Origin: a virus
IMG/VR virus record: IMGVR_UViG_3300047094_000522
Location: 1-46,725 of that record
DNA: 46,725 bases
Strand: one strand, 5' to 3'
The notes beneath the pieces are model-generated. The model was not told the DNA's origin, made no database searches, and saw nothing but the letters and a program-made list of their open reading frames with translations. Made by a program: the position numbers and the translations under genes. How positions within the stretch are numbered: the first letter of the stretch is position 1; each line of letters starts with the position of its first letter. Positions 38,701 through 46,186 of this stretch are shown here, piece after piece.

Positions 38701-41380
38701 CCGAGTATGCGTTGAACGCAGCGGCCACTGGACCGCTCGCAGTCGCACCAACCTCGAGTAGCTTTGACCGGATGAAACCGAGCTGCTTCTCAGTCTTCGT
38801 GATCGCCGCTGCGTTGAGTGCTTCGCCGAGCGTGCCGCCGAACTTTGCAGCCTGACCAGCCCTGGCGAACGCACGCTCAAGGCCGGCGGCCTTCTTTGTT
38901 ACAGCATCGATTTCAGCAGCGGTGGACGATGTCGTGAGCTTCTGGAACGCATCCCGCACCTTGTTGATCGCTGGAATGAACTGCGCCTGCATCGGCACCG
39001 GCAGCTTCTCTAGGCTGCTCTGAAGCGACATCACGGTCGACTGAAGGGAGGCAACTTGCCTCTCGGCCGTGCCGAAGTCTGCCCCCAGAGGGTTCGGCGT
39101 GGCCTTCGCTGGCGTGCCGGCGACAGCAGCGGCTGCGATGGCGTTCGCCCGGCCAGCAGCGGCATCGATGTTGATCGGACCCGGCGGCGGCGCGTTAGAG
39201 CGAGACCAACCCTCGATCCGAACCTTCTCTGAGTTGAGGTCGCCCTCAAGCTTTGTCTTAACGGCTCCCGCCGGCATCTTGGCAATCGCCGCGTTCGCGG
39301 CGTCAACGGCTTGGCGAAGCCTGTCGATCGGCTCGCTCGGGTCGCCGATCCTGTCGGCAATCGACCCGAGTGCGTCCTTCAAGGAGTCGACGCTCTTCTT
39401 TGCCTCGTCAGCCTTGACCTTGACGATGCGCTCTTTCTCGAACTCATCATCAAGGTCTTTCACCGCCGCCGAGATAGTCGCGATGTTCTTCGTGCTGAGA
39501 GCCGATATGGCAGCGTCGACCTTCGGCTGCAAAGCCTGTCGCTGACCTGCGTCAAGCTGCTCCATGCCGGCGGTGATTCGACTGATCTCGGCCTGGGCCT
39601 GCCCTGCATTCTGCACCTTCGCGGAGATGACGAAGTTCGACTCGTCCCTCAACGAGTCCATCGTGGCCTTGAGGTCGTCCAAGTCCTTCTTGGCCCTTGC
39701 CGTCGTGACGTTGAATGCCTTGTCTGTTGCCACCTTGAAGGCAATCTGGTCAAGAACGTCGTTGTACTTGTCCAAGTCGCCCAGTTGACGCGCCATAGCC
39801 GCGTCTTCTAAAAGCGGCTTGTAGTTCTGGCGTTGGGCTCGGTCTAGGCCGCTGATGTCGCCTTCAAGCTGGCCGCGACGGGCGTCGGCCTGCTCCATGT
39901 TCTGGGGGCGGCCGGTGATGACGAAGGCGTTTCTCTCGCGCATCGCCGCGGCCTTGGCGGTCAGTTCGTCGAAATCCTTCTTCGCCTGCTCGGTGTCGAC
40001 GTGTATCTGGTATGTCCTGTCGAACTCATCGAAAAGCACCTCGAGCTTTGCCCGGAGCGCATCGACTTGCTTCTGCGAGCTGCTTGTGTCGAGCCCCCTC
40101 GCCGCGCGGGACTCAAGTTTCGCAAACGCCGCGACGGCTTTGTTCGCTAGGCCGTCGATCTCGGTCAGCATTTCAGCGATGCGAGGATTCGCTTGAATCA
40201 CAGACGAAGGCAGAGATGCAGCCCTATTGCCGACCTCTTCCCCGCGTCCAAGCGTGGCGGCAAGTTGCGGTGCCGCGAACGCAAGCTCACGACCTGTTTT
40301 GAGTCGGGCTGTCTTCTGCTCTGCCTCCGCAAGGCGGCCGACCGCCCCCGCGGCTGCCAGAGCACGTTTCTCAACCTCGTCGAACTGCTGTGCTATCGCG
40401 GTCGCGGGCAGAACGCCACTCTCTATGTTCGACTTTAGCGACTCAACCTGGGCTTGAACTCGCTTGAACGCCGGCAGCAGTCCAGCCTGGGTCTCGATTG
40501 ACATGGCCTGGAGCTTGCCCACCGCCTCGCCGAACGGCTTGTTGATCTGCTCGGCCACAGAGCGAAGTCGCTGGCTCTGGGTGACCGCCTCTTTGACGGC
40601 GGCTTCGCCGAGAACGTCCAGCACGACGGGCAGGCGGATCGCCTCCGCACGCTCGCCCGCCTGGAGTATTCGATCAACGTCGGCGTCCTTCTGGACATTG
40701 ACGCCGAGCGTTGTCTTGATCGACTGCCGCCCAAGCTCCTGAAGGCGTCGGACTTCCGCAGTCGCCTCGCGGTACTCGCTAGCAAGGCCGCCGACGCCGC
40801 CTTCCGGCACAGTCCCGCCGTCCCTAACGGAGGCCACCGCGGCCTTTAGCTCCTGCACCTTCGACTTGGCATCAGCAAGCTTCCTGCTGAGACCAGAGTC
40901 GATCAGGTTTATCGCGAAATCGACTCGCTTCTCAGCCGAGAGCGCCCGAAGCTCCCTGACCTTCTCGATGCCGCCGACCTTGGCGACGATCTGGAGGTCT
41001 TTTGCGCGCAGCCCAACGAGTGCTTCCCGCACCTCGGTGATGTTCTTCATCCCGCTGGCCCGGAGAACCAGCGAAATCTGCGAGTCCTTCATGCTCCCCA
41101 GACGCTGCCGCAGGACATCCACGTCCTTGATGGCACCGGCGAAGCCCTTGAACGACAGCTTCATCGACGCCGCGGCCTGGAGCGACCGCTCAAACTTCTG
41201 GAGCGGCGTGTAGATGCTCTCGAACGACCTCGCGGCGTCTCGCGACGCAGAAGTCAGGTTGCTCTGCACGCTGCGAGCGAACGACTGCACGTCCTTCGCA
41301 GAGGCGTTCAGCTTACTCTGGAAGTCGGCCGTGTTCGCCGAGACGACCGCACTGATCTTGCCGAGGTAGCCGTTTGCCAT
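35714..41380 (-). CDS. Tape measure protein
   Basis: 1888 aa, by far the longest gene and directly after the tail chaperone genes, as in siphoviruses. The N-terminus (MANGYLGKISAVVSANTADF, SKLNASAKDVQSFARSVQSN) is a standard tape measure start. Long heptad regions fill most of the chain, and a hydrophobic stretch near residues 995-1015 (FIVGGTTGLVLGLGAVIAGQ) would insert in or contact the membrane. Its length predicts a tail near 280 nm if 1.5 Å per residue applies. The C-terminal third is strongly charged and coiled (RDLGMTDRERFRRDFAEGAG). Confidence 0.93.
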   Translation of the reverse strand: MANGYLGKISAVVSANTADFQSKLNASAKDVQSFARSVQSNLTSASRDAARSFESIYTPLQKFERSLQAAASMKLSFKGFAGAIKDVDVLRQRLGSMKDSQISLVLRASGMKNITEVREALVGLRAKDLQIVAKVGGIEKVRELRALSAEKRVDFAINLIDSGLSRKLADAKSKVQELKAAVASVRDGGTVPEGGVGGLASEYREATAEVRRLQELGRQSIKTTLGVNVQKDADVDRILQAGERAEAIRLPVVLDVLGEAAVKEAVTQSQRLRSVAEQINKPFGEAVGKLQAMSIETQAGLLPAFKRVQAQVESLKSNIESGVLPATAIAQQFDEVEKRALAAAGAVGRLAEAEQKTARLKTGRELAFAAPQLAATLGRGEEVGNRAASLPSSVIQANPRIAEMLTEIDGLANKAVAAFAKLESRAARGLDTSSSQKQVDALRAKLEVLFDEFDRTYQIHVDTEQAKKDFDELTAKAAAMRERNAFVITGRPQNMEQADARRGQLEGDISGLDRAQRQNYKPLLEDAAMARQLGDLDKYNDVLDQIAFKVATDKAFNVTTARAKKDLDDLKATMDSLRDESNFVISAKVQNAGQAQAEISRITAGMEQLDAGQRQALQPKVDAAISALSTKNIATISAAVKDLDDEFEKERIVKVKADEAKKSVDSLKDALGSIADRIGDPSEPIDRLRQAVDAANAAIAKMPAGAVKTKLEGDLNSEKVRIEGWSRSNAPPPGPINIDAAAGRANAIAAAAVAGTPAKATPNPLGADFGTAERQVASLQSTVMSLQSSLEKLPVPMQAQFIPAINKVRDAFQKLTTSSTAAEIDAVTKKAAGLERAFARAGQAAKFGGTLGEALNAAAITKTEKQLGFIRSKLLEVGATASGPVAAAFNAYSAAAAAAAKAGVSGTAATTKQLDGLIAKIGEALVAEGKLTAAQGKAFSKSVGDVGRAGADKFALGLNQAIFAVDDFMSSTGGLEFKLRAVSNNITQLGFIVGGTTGLVLGLGAVIAGQLAVGLIKWANNGRSAEDQTKALNEALARQKSLVEDLAQAFKSLGDAMSRGTFSAGGEQAAEFSRQMEDIRKKQNEAIRNNVADFDPEVIKERAEQRKLQGKIDKSTDVGEIVGLQRQLEDSRRRERAAADRAVSAPPPDFGQIQKRLRESLEAQAVAAARDEGASNPDDRFAPARAAAPFMERAAAVPLATSAIEARAQVEGRIEELSTQIEGGFLTSNEADLAKKELQELRLILGSLGAPILREIDNAANEIAEASRGPAEQIRQAQEDVAEAIRNGVPNAAAFQRELDANAKKLKAAYDALEVAQSETDPTKKQAKVDQAKANIEQVEAEQANIRNRSREMRLGRTFGGERTTAALSEMQGNERFANEAAGRQATLVAAIDRELVARRELEVATAKGADAEIKAAEAELEAAQKASEVAAALAEAALAIETALTRIRKVGESAMQTSEQGADASQRAFEENPLRAGGFEARENAERRLIDDRARVAGAQAGLDDRRRQIQSNPQMQAVNSEIEAITQRRKDLEAKASIGGLTAAEQSELDSGRRREIELMRQREHLARDLTDAERKQLDAINNGIAARERELEKSRQRAAEDPTFKRRVDSANQIIADSERQASEAEQRYINNPTIAAIDDRVDAEMALVSDRKRAQEMQDNLDNKRRELEQNPEVAANNRAVAENDKRLADLAEKEATVGLTQDEKDERKSRQADNRKLRAENESIIDSETLPERQAIDRVRIEQNQRDRALRGRDLGMTDRERFRRDFAEGAGADINARAKELRDQGEDPTKFLRQALSNQMEQVAPMLRQFQDERQNALLQGPSRAALNVSDVSTSQGQSELTRLLRGDDPAKDVNLAELRRQTDKLDEVVKAIKEANPGVLL

Positions 41381-41384
41381 CTAA

Positions 41385-41645
41385 TCATCCCTGAATTGGC
41401 GTGTTCAACTTCATCAGCTCGGAAATGATCTGATCGTTCGTCTGCTCCGGCTTGACCACACTCGGGATGAACGCTGCCTCGTCGGGGAGATCGTGCTTCT
41501 TGTAGTTTCCAGACGAGGCCATGATCACCCTGCACAGTCTGGCCGTTTGGCCCCACGGGTCAGGCAGCGGCCACCTCTGGTCGTATGCGTACCACTCAGC
41601 AATCTCCGCGCTGTCGACCTCCTGCAACAGCCGCCTGACGCTCAT
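41385..41645 (-). CDS. Tail assembly chaperone, downstream reading frame
   Basis: 86 aa from an ATG at 41645, but this start is probably not the main one. The frame upstream of the ATG continues FRNRPERRFYFRLAATLGMS, typical of the T part of tail chaperone GT proteins (LAAxLGMSVxxLL...EWxAYxQ). A -1 slip at 41701-41710 would fuse the upstream protein to this frame, giving a product of 215 residues. The part VRRLLQEVDSAEIAEWYAYD contains the conserved EWYAY box. Confidence 0.8.
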   Translation of the reverse strand: MSVRRLLQEVDSAEIAEWYAYDQRWPLPDPWGQTARLCRVIMASSGNYKKHDLPDEAAFIPSVVKPEQTNDQIISELMKLNTPIQG

Positions 41646-41659
41646 GCCCAGCGTCGCCG

Positions 41660-42031
41660 CTAGGCGGAAGTAGAACCTCCGCTCGGGGCGGTTTCGGAAT
41701 CTTCCCCCAAGGCATCCACTGCCTCCTGGGTGAAGGCGTTCAGCTTCCAGCCAGCCTCAAAGAGGCGATTGATCACCACCGACGACTTCTTGCCGAGGAT
41801 GTCGGACTCGTCGTCGTTGAAGAGCCGCTCGCCGTCTTCGTCGCACAGGGCGAGCAGGAGGAAGCGGATGCGGAACGCCTTCATCTTCTGGTCGGCGTAG
41901 CTCTCCTCGAACCTGTCGCGATCAGTGCCGGTGAGAACGCGGAGAAACACGTCGCCCTTCCACTCTGGGACGGCGACCTTCTCTTTACGAACGTCGTCTG
42001 CGGCCAGGATGCTTTTGCGGTCAAGTGCCAT
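41660..42031 (-). CDS. Tail assembly chaperone (gpG-like)
   Basis: 123 aa, ATG at 42031. Helical protein (MALDRKSILAADDVRKEKVA, DRDRFEESYADQKMKAFRIR, FLLLALCDEDGERLF) of the type before tape measure genes. EAVDALGEDSETAP sits over TTG GGG GAA, where ribosomes probably slip back one base. It keeps the tape measure soluble and helps tail tube assembly. Confidence 0.82.
   Translation of the reverse strand: MALDRKSILAADDVRKEKVAVPEWKGDVFLRVLTGTDRDRFEESYADQKMKAFRIRFLLLALCDEDGERLFNDDESDILGKKSSVVINRLFEAGWKLNAFTQEAVDALGEDSETAPSGGSTSA
41701..41710 (-). other. Probable -1 ribosomal frameshift site
   Basis: Minus strand TTGGGGGAAG, zero frame TTG GGG GAA. A -1 move lets the GGG-reading tRNA re-pair on GGG. 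The -1 frame is then open through the next 108 codons into the downstream tail chaperone, and its first residues (GRFRNRPERRFYFRLAATLG) look coding. Lambda uses GGGAAAG at the same place. Confidence 0.7.
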
Positions 42032-42077
42032 GTCTAGGCTTCTCCGGTGTGGTGTCTTGCCTCGGCATCCTTGCCGA

Positions 42078-42443
42078 CTAAGTGCCTTGATAATCAGTGA
42101 TCAAAAACTTCAGCGTGCCCCTGACAAGCTCCCCTGCCTGCACGCTTGTCGAGGCTGATTCGCAGATCACGCGGCGGCTGATGCTGTAGCCGCTGGAAGA
42201 AAACGAAAGGACTCCGACCTTCCGCACAAGCGTCTGGGGGTCCACGCCGGTCGCGAGGAAGTCCACCGTTATGGTGCCGCCGGCCCATTCGCCGGTCGGC
42301 ACCATGAAGGTGTACCCAAGCTGATCTGTCGCGGCGGTCATGTTGGTGACCTCCGCGGCCGGCGTCTCCACTGAGATGCCGGTCAGCGTGAATCTGATTC
42401 CCTGGAACGAGAAGGTCGCGCCGTGTGCGGTGGCCCCGGCCAT
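42078..42443 (-). CDS. Tail-tube-like protein, copy 2
   Basis: 121 aa, ATG at 42443. MAGATAHGATFSFQGIRFTL and ISVETPAAEVTNMTAATDQL, then the end QAGELVRGTLKFLITDYQGT, are similar in layout to the next upstream gene (MAGVAAMGVTMTYGSQTLTI, IDNADGSHLGIPTGGRREYV, GDLVKGSATWRVA). Both start MAG(A/V), have a shared central beta-hairpin and end near G-(D/E)LV(K/R)G. Beta-rich proteins before the chaperone genes are usually tail tube proteins. Two different tube proteins in one phage may form a mixed tube, or one could be a tube cap. Confidence 0.68.
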   Translation of the reverse strand: MAGATAHGATFSFQGIRFTLTGISVETPAAEVTNMTAATDQLGYTFMVPTGEWAGGTITVDFLATGVDPQTLVRKVGVLSFSSSGYSISRRVICESASTSVQAGELVRGTLKFLITDYQGT

Positions 42444-42463
42444 GTCGGGTCACCTCCCTGGCG

Positions 42464-42793
42464 TTAGGCAACCCGCCAAGTAGCGCTGCCCTTGACAAGG
42501 TCGCCCAAGGCACCGCCGACAGTCGACGACTGAAGCGTTGCGCCGCCCGTGAACGCGACGGGGCCGGCGATTGTAATTTGTCCAGTCTGGGCCGTGACGA
42601 GGGACGTGGCGATGTAGTCGCAGGAGATTTCCCGCTGCACGAATGTCGGGACGTACTCGCGACGACCCCCCGTCGGGATGCCCAGGTGCGAGCCGTCTGC
42701 ATTGTCGATCGTGTCGTTGACATTGAAGCTCGTAATCGTCAGCGTCTGAGACCCGTAGGTCATCGTCACGCCCATCGCAGCAACACCGGCCAT
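42464..42793 (-). CDS. Tail-tube-like protein, copy 1
   Basis: 109 aa, ATG at 42793 with AAGGAGG. Beta-rich, no helices over 10 residues. Its position after the tail terminator and before the chaperone genes is the tail tube slot. It has a recurrent intergenic motif upstream, so it may head the tail transcription unit. Similar in order to the following copy. Confidence 0.68.
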   Translation of the reverse strand: MAGVAAMGVTMTYGSQTLTITSFNVNDTIDNADGSHLGIPTGGRREYVPTFVQREISCDYIATSLVTAQTGQITIAGPVAFTGGATLQSSTVGGALGDLVKGSATWRVA

Positions 42794-42808
42794 AGTGCGC
42801 CTCCTTGC

Positions 42809-42832
42809 GCTAAAGTCTTACTCGGTAGCCTC
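42809..42832 (-). promoter_or_regulatory. Recurrent intergenic motif before tail genes
   Basis: Minus strand GGCTACCGAGTAAGACTTTA; only a few differences from the copy upstream of the SF1 helicase. About 20-40 bases before the tail-tube-like gene start. Confidence 0.45.
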
Positions 42833-43243
42833 GGACCACCGAATCTGAAACAGTTGTCGAACCTCGTATGCTGGCGGGAGCTGCGCTCCCACGGCCGCTG
42901 GGTCGAGATAGTCGTCCGTCTCAGACACGAGCCGTATATCACTAATTGTAACGCCCGAGAGGGTGCCAATGCGGCCATCCAAAGCGAGCCGAACCTCGTC
43001 GGCAAGCTCGCGGGCCGCGTCGTAGTACAGCGCCCAGGAGGCGATCTGAAGATGCACGACCGGCTGGTACAACGGACCAGCAAGGTGCGACTCTCGCGTG
43101 ATGTTGTTCCGCTTGTACACGCAGAATGGCAGGACGGCGTTTTTCGGCACGGCAATCGGGTACACCTGAAAGCCGACCAACCTCGCCACCTCCGGCGTGG
43201 TGACAAGTCTCTGGAAAACGTGTTTTTCGGGGGAAATGATCAC
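42818..43243 (-). CDS. Tail terminator / completion protein
   Basis: 141 aa from GTG 43243 overlapping the HK97-gp10-like stop (GTGA). VFQRLVTTPEVARLVGFQVY then AVPKNAVLPFCVYKR and VHLQIASWALYYDAARELAD are the DUF3168-type pattern of tail terminator proteins, which close the tail tube at the head-proximal end. Its place between gp10-like and tube-like genes supports this. Confidence 0.78.
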   Translation of the reverse strand: MIISPEKHVFQRLVTTPEVARLVGFQVYPIAVPKNAVLPFCVYKRNNITRESHLAGPLYQPVVHLQIASWALYYDAARELADEVRLALDGRIGTLSGVTISDIRLVSETDDYLDPAAVGAQLPPAYEVRQLFQIRWSEATE

Positions 43244-43977
43244 TGAGTCAGCCTTGATATCGTGTTTTCAATTGCCGCCCTGAGCGTGTTAAATACGGCC
43301 GCCTGCTGCTCGTCGATGGTTTTCTGCATAGAGTGAGACGCAGGCATGGCCCCATACGTCTCGCCTGGGTGCAGCGTGACCGGGTGCATCTTTCCGTTCG
43401 TGTGCCCGAAATCGTGCGGATATCCCTTCCCCATGCCGGCCTGCCGCGTGGCCTCGTTAATGCTTCCCATGAGGAAGTAGTAGCCCTTCGACATGTTTGC
43501 GAACTGCTGGTCATTCGCAGACGAATGCCTGCGCATCTTCCCGTTGATCATCTGATGCACGTTGACGTAGGTGCGACGCCCTTTTGTTCCCGGCTTTCTG
43601 CGGTCGCTACCGAACTCGACCAACCACGCTGCATTCCCCGATTCTGCGCCCTCGCGACTGCCGGACGTGCCTGACTGCCAGGGGCCGACAATGGCTACCG
43701 TGGCGGCGTCGTAAGACTTGGTCTTGATCCTGACGGACTTCCTCAAGTTGCCGGTGACATTGCGGACTTTTGACTGGTAGCCTTTCCTGATGTGCTCTGC
43801 CGCCTTCCTGACGGCGACCTCGAGCGCTCGCGGCTCACCCATCTTCGCGGCGAGCGACTGCAATTCCTCGGCCAGCTCGCGAATCCCGGCTGTTTTGACC
43901 GTGACGAAACCCTCGGCCAGCGACTTCGCCGTGCTGCCACCAAACGTCCTCGGCGATCCTTGACCCTGCGTAATCAT
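43240..43977 (-). CDS. HK97 gp10-like tail completion protein
   Basis: 245 aa, ATG at 43977 overlapping (ATGA). The core VTVKTAGIRELAEELQSLAA then VAVRKAAEHIRKGYQSKVRN, VTGNLRKSVRIKT is the HK97 gp10 family pattern (N-terminal helix, RKxAxxIRxxxKxxxPxxTGxLRxSI). The middle contains an unusual His/Gly/Met insert (MINGKMRRHSSANDQQFANM, YPHDFGHTNGKMHPVTLHPG), longer than the family's usual 110-150 residues. It joins head and tail. Confidence 0.8.
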   Translation of the reverse strand: MITQGQGSPRTFGGSTAKSLAEGFVTVKTAGIRELAEELQSLAAKMGEPRALEVAVRKAAEHIRKGYQSKVRNVTGNLRKSVRIKTKSYDAATVAIVGPWQSGTSGSREGAESGNAAWLVEFGSDRRKPGTKGRRTYVNVHQMINGKMRRHSSANDQQFANMSKGYYFLMGSINEATRQAGMGKGYPHDFGHTNGKMHPVTLHPGETYGAMPASHSMQKTIDEQQAAVFNTLRAAIENTISRLTQ

Positions 43978-44300
43978 GTCGCGGCCTCCCTCGCTAGTAT
44001 CTCGTGGATCGAGCGGTTCTCCCGCTCAAGGACACTGGAAATCTCCATCACGCGGCCTCGCCAGAGCAGGCGATGCTGGTGCGTGAGGCCGGGAAAGAAC
44101 CGAATGCGAATGCGGTGAGTGACCAGAGCGCCTGCCTGCTGGGCGGCGAAGTAGTCGCTGGCCCTGACGCCCATGATGCTGGCGTAGACAGTGGACTCGT
44201 CCACCCAGGTCAGCGTCGTCTCGCCGAAGGAACTCTGCTGCTCCACGGGCTTCTGGATCGTGACCCGCTCGCGCATCGTGCCCGAATTGATCATGGTCAC
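43974..44300 (-). CDS. Head-tail adaptor (head closure protein)
   Basis: 108 aa from GTG 44300 overlapping the upstream stop (GTGA); ATG 44294 is possible. GTMRERVTIQKPVEQQSSFG and WVDESTVYASIMGVRASDYF followed by HRIRIRFFPGLTHQHRLLWR and VMEISSVLERENRSI match the SPP1 gp16/HK97 gp9-type head closure family. This seals the connector ring after packaging. Confidence 0.85.
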   Translation of the reverse strand: MTMINSGTMRERVTIQKPVEQQSSFGETTLTWVDESTVYASIMGVRASDYFAAQQAGALVTHRIRIRFFPGLTHQHRLLWRGRVMEISSVLERENRSIHEILAREAAT

Positions 44301-44626
44301 CCCATCCAGAGGGCGGTGTACGAGCCCGCGCCAGCCGGCGCAGAGACCGTGACCGTGGTCGTGACCGGCAGGACCGCCACGCGGCCGGCAGCCACGTCCA
44401 CGCTGCCGGCGAGCCGCAGGACGCTCGAGCCCGTGTTCTTCACCACCAGCGTCGACAACGGCGTGACGCCGACGATCTGCACCGCAGCCGTCCCCACGCT
44501 CCCGTTGATCGTCTGTGCCGTCGTCAGAGACGGCGAAATGTGCTCGGACAGCGTCCCGATCGTCAGCGAGTTGTCGCCCGAGTCGTGGTAGACGGCGTCG
44601 ATGTCGATCCTAGCTCGTACAGTCAT
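44297..44626 (-). CDS. Small Ig-like virion protein
   Basis: 109 aa, ATG at 44626. VRARIDIDAVYHDSGDNSLT then a run of beta strands (TINGSVGTAAVQIVGVTPLS, SSVLRLAGSVDVAAGRVAVL, VTTTVTVSAPAGAGSYTALW) suggests a small beta-sandwich, perhaps a head decoration or connector-associated part. Located in the middle of connector genes with tight overlaps on both sides. Confidence 0.65.
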   Translation of the reverse strand: MTVRARIDIDAVYHDSGDNSLTIGTLSEHISPSLTTAQTINGSVGTAAVQIVGVTPLSTLVVKNTGSSVLRLAGSVDVAAGRVAVLPVTTTVTVSAPAGAGSYTALWMG

Positions 44627-45264
44627 CGGTATACCCCCATGCTGGCCGCGGCCAGGAGCGTTTCAAACGTCTGCGGCACCGAGACGGGTGCCCCCGTGAC
44701 CGCCGGTTGGCGCGTGTCGTACCAGTGGGCTACAAGCAGGCAGATCAAGTGCTTCACGATGGGAGGCGCACTCTGCCCGTCGTCGCCGTAGCCCGCCGAA
44801 TACCGCACGACCACCGAGTTCTCGTCACCTCGAGTCGACGGCCACGAGCGAGCCCATTGCGGGTAAACCCGCCCAGGCATCACGCTCGCGTCCACCTGAA
44901 AGTCGCCGTTTGCGCTGGAGATCGTGCCGAAAGTTCCGTCGCCGTTCCGATAGGTGACCGTGACGGCCGCATCTCGCATCGGGAGCCTGGGCAGAACAAT
45001 CGCCCACACTGGAAAAAGGTCGTACTTCGCCTCCCACACCGTCGTGCAGATCGTGATATCCAGCACGTCCTCGACGTACTGCCGCGCCACCGCGATCAAG
45101 CCTTGGATGTAGAGATCGTCGACCTCGGTGTCCACGCGACAGTGCTGCTTCGCCGTCGACAGGCTGACCGGCTCCACGGCCGGGCTTGTGACGCGCCGCA
45201 GGCTGCGATACGGCGTAATCGTCGCCGTCGGCCTCTGCGGCGTGCCGAAGACAATCGTGTCCAT
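44623..45264 (-). CDS. Head-tail connector (gp6/phiE125 gp8-like)
   Basis: 213 aa, ATG at 45264. VEPVSLSTAKQHCRVDTEVD and LYIQGLIAVARQYVEDVLDI match the N-terminal LSxxxAKxHLRVDxxxD...I..LI..A..x.E..xx pattern of Phage_gp6 / phiE125 gp8 connectors. The C-terminal half is longer than the basic family (RNGDGTFGTISSANGDFQVD). This protein forms the ring between portal and head closure. Its presence implies that portal, protease and capsid lie upstream, beyond the right edge. Confidence 0.87.
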   Translation of the reverse strand: MDTIVFGTPQRPTATITPYRSLRRVTSPAVEPVSLSTAKQHCRVDTEVDDLYIQGLIAVARQYVEDVLDITICTTVWEAKYDLFPVWAIVLPRLPMRDAAVTVTYRNGDGTFGTISSANGDFQVDASVMPGRVYPQWARSWPSTRGDENSVVVRYSAGYGDDGQSAPPIVKHLICLLVAHWYDTRQPAVTGAPVSVPQTFETLLAAASMGVYR

Positions 45265-45456
45265 TTACCGCCTCTTCTTCGGTGTGTGCTTCACGGCCAC
45301 TTCAGCCCGCTCAATGGTCTCGGGAACCAACTCGGCGGTCTCGACCTCCTCGATCAGCCCGCGTCGGACGAGGAGGTCGCACATGCCGGCGGCCCAGTCC
45401 TCGAAGACTTGGCCTTTCTCGTAGCAGTCGAAGTTCTGGAGGATGCGGATTTTCAA
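45265..45456 (-). CDS. Small hypothetical protein, TTG start
   Basis: 63 aa from a TTG at 45456 overlapping the glycosyltransferase stop (TTGA). The sequence KIRILQNFDCYEKGQVFEDW then AAGMCDLLVRRGLIEEVE looks like the 'gpFII or rho-N-like' small phage protein group with a VxR(G)xIE(E) end found just before gp6 connectors. It ends basic (VKHTPKKRR). It is coupled to the connector gene by TAA-ATG abutment. Confidence 0.65.
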   Translation of the reverse strand: MKIRILQNFDCYEKGQVFEDWAAGMCDLLVRRGLIEEVETAELVPETIERAEVAVKHTPKKRR

Positions 45457-46181
45457 TGAACCTGCCCCCAGGCGTTTTCCGGTGCCTTCTGGCCGTTCGT
45501 CCAATACTCGGTCGTGTGCTGCTGCACCTTGCCGCCATCGACGCTTCTCGAGGGCCACGTCACCATCAGCTCGGCGTGCCCGACGCTGACGTGCGTAGCC
45601 AGCCCCAGCGTGTTCCCGCAGGCCGCCCAGGATTTCCAGAAGGCGATGTCTTCGTCCGTATGCCCGCCGGTCCACTCGCCCTGGTCGTTCGCCTTGGCGA
45701 GGAACCACGGCTTCTTCATCTTCTTCAGCGCGGCTGTTCGCAGGAACGTCAGCCCGAAATGCGCCGTCTCGACCGGCTGCACCACCTTGCCGAAGAAGTC
45801 GCTGTCGACCGTCGTCTTCTCGTCAACGTCACTTCCAGCCAGGGCGAACATCACAGCGTTCGCCTCCCGCTTGGTCTGGAGCGGCGCGATTGCGTCGAAA
45901 CCAGAGTGCATCAGCAGCGCCAGCAGCGCCTCGACCGTCTTCGCGTTGAAGACCGTGTCGTAGTCGATGGTCAGGATCACGTCGTTATTGTCGACGACCT
46001 GTTCCATCGCTCGCTGAAGGCACTGGCCCCAGAAAGCACCCGTCACCTTGATGGGACTGATGCCATGCGGGGCCAGTGCCGACGAGACGCAGAAAAAGTT
46101 GTCGGTAAATCCCAGTCGCGGGGTCGACATGACCGCCGCGACTTTGATTTCCGCTTCGACGTTGCCTACTCGCATCAGCAT
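45453..46181 (-). CDS. Glycosyltransferase within head/connector genes
   Basis: 242 aa, ATG at 46181 with GGAG upstream. VILTIDYDTVFNAKTVEALL (residues 68-87) has the DxD motif (D73-Y-D75), and DEDIAFWKSWAACGNTLGLA is the acceptor/catalytic region of GT-A enzymes. The arrangement is that of GT2-like enzymes seen in phages with sugar-decorated capsids. Being flanked by structural genes, it may glycosylate a virion protein. Leader hairpins hide its ribosome binding site. Confidence 0.82.
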   Translation of the reverse strand: MLMRVGNVEAEIKVAAVMSTPRLGFTDNFFCVSSALAPHGISPIKVTGAFWGQCLQRAMEQVVDNNDVILTIDYDTVFNAKTVEALLALLMHSGFDAIAPLQTKREANAVMFALAGSDVDEKTTVDSDFFGKVVQPVETAHFGLTFLRTAALKKMKKPWFLAKANDQGEWTGGHTDEDIAFWKSWAACGNTLGLATHVSVGHAELMVTWPSRSVDGGKVQQHTTEYWTNGQKAPENAWGQVH

Positions 46182-46186
46182 GGATC

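Noticed and set aside
35714-41380. A lysozyme or peptidase domain inside the tape measure protein
   Set aside because: No catalytic motif (such as HxxxD/HxH or ExxDxxT) stood out in a read of the full translation.
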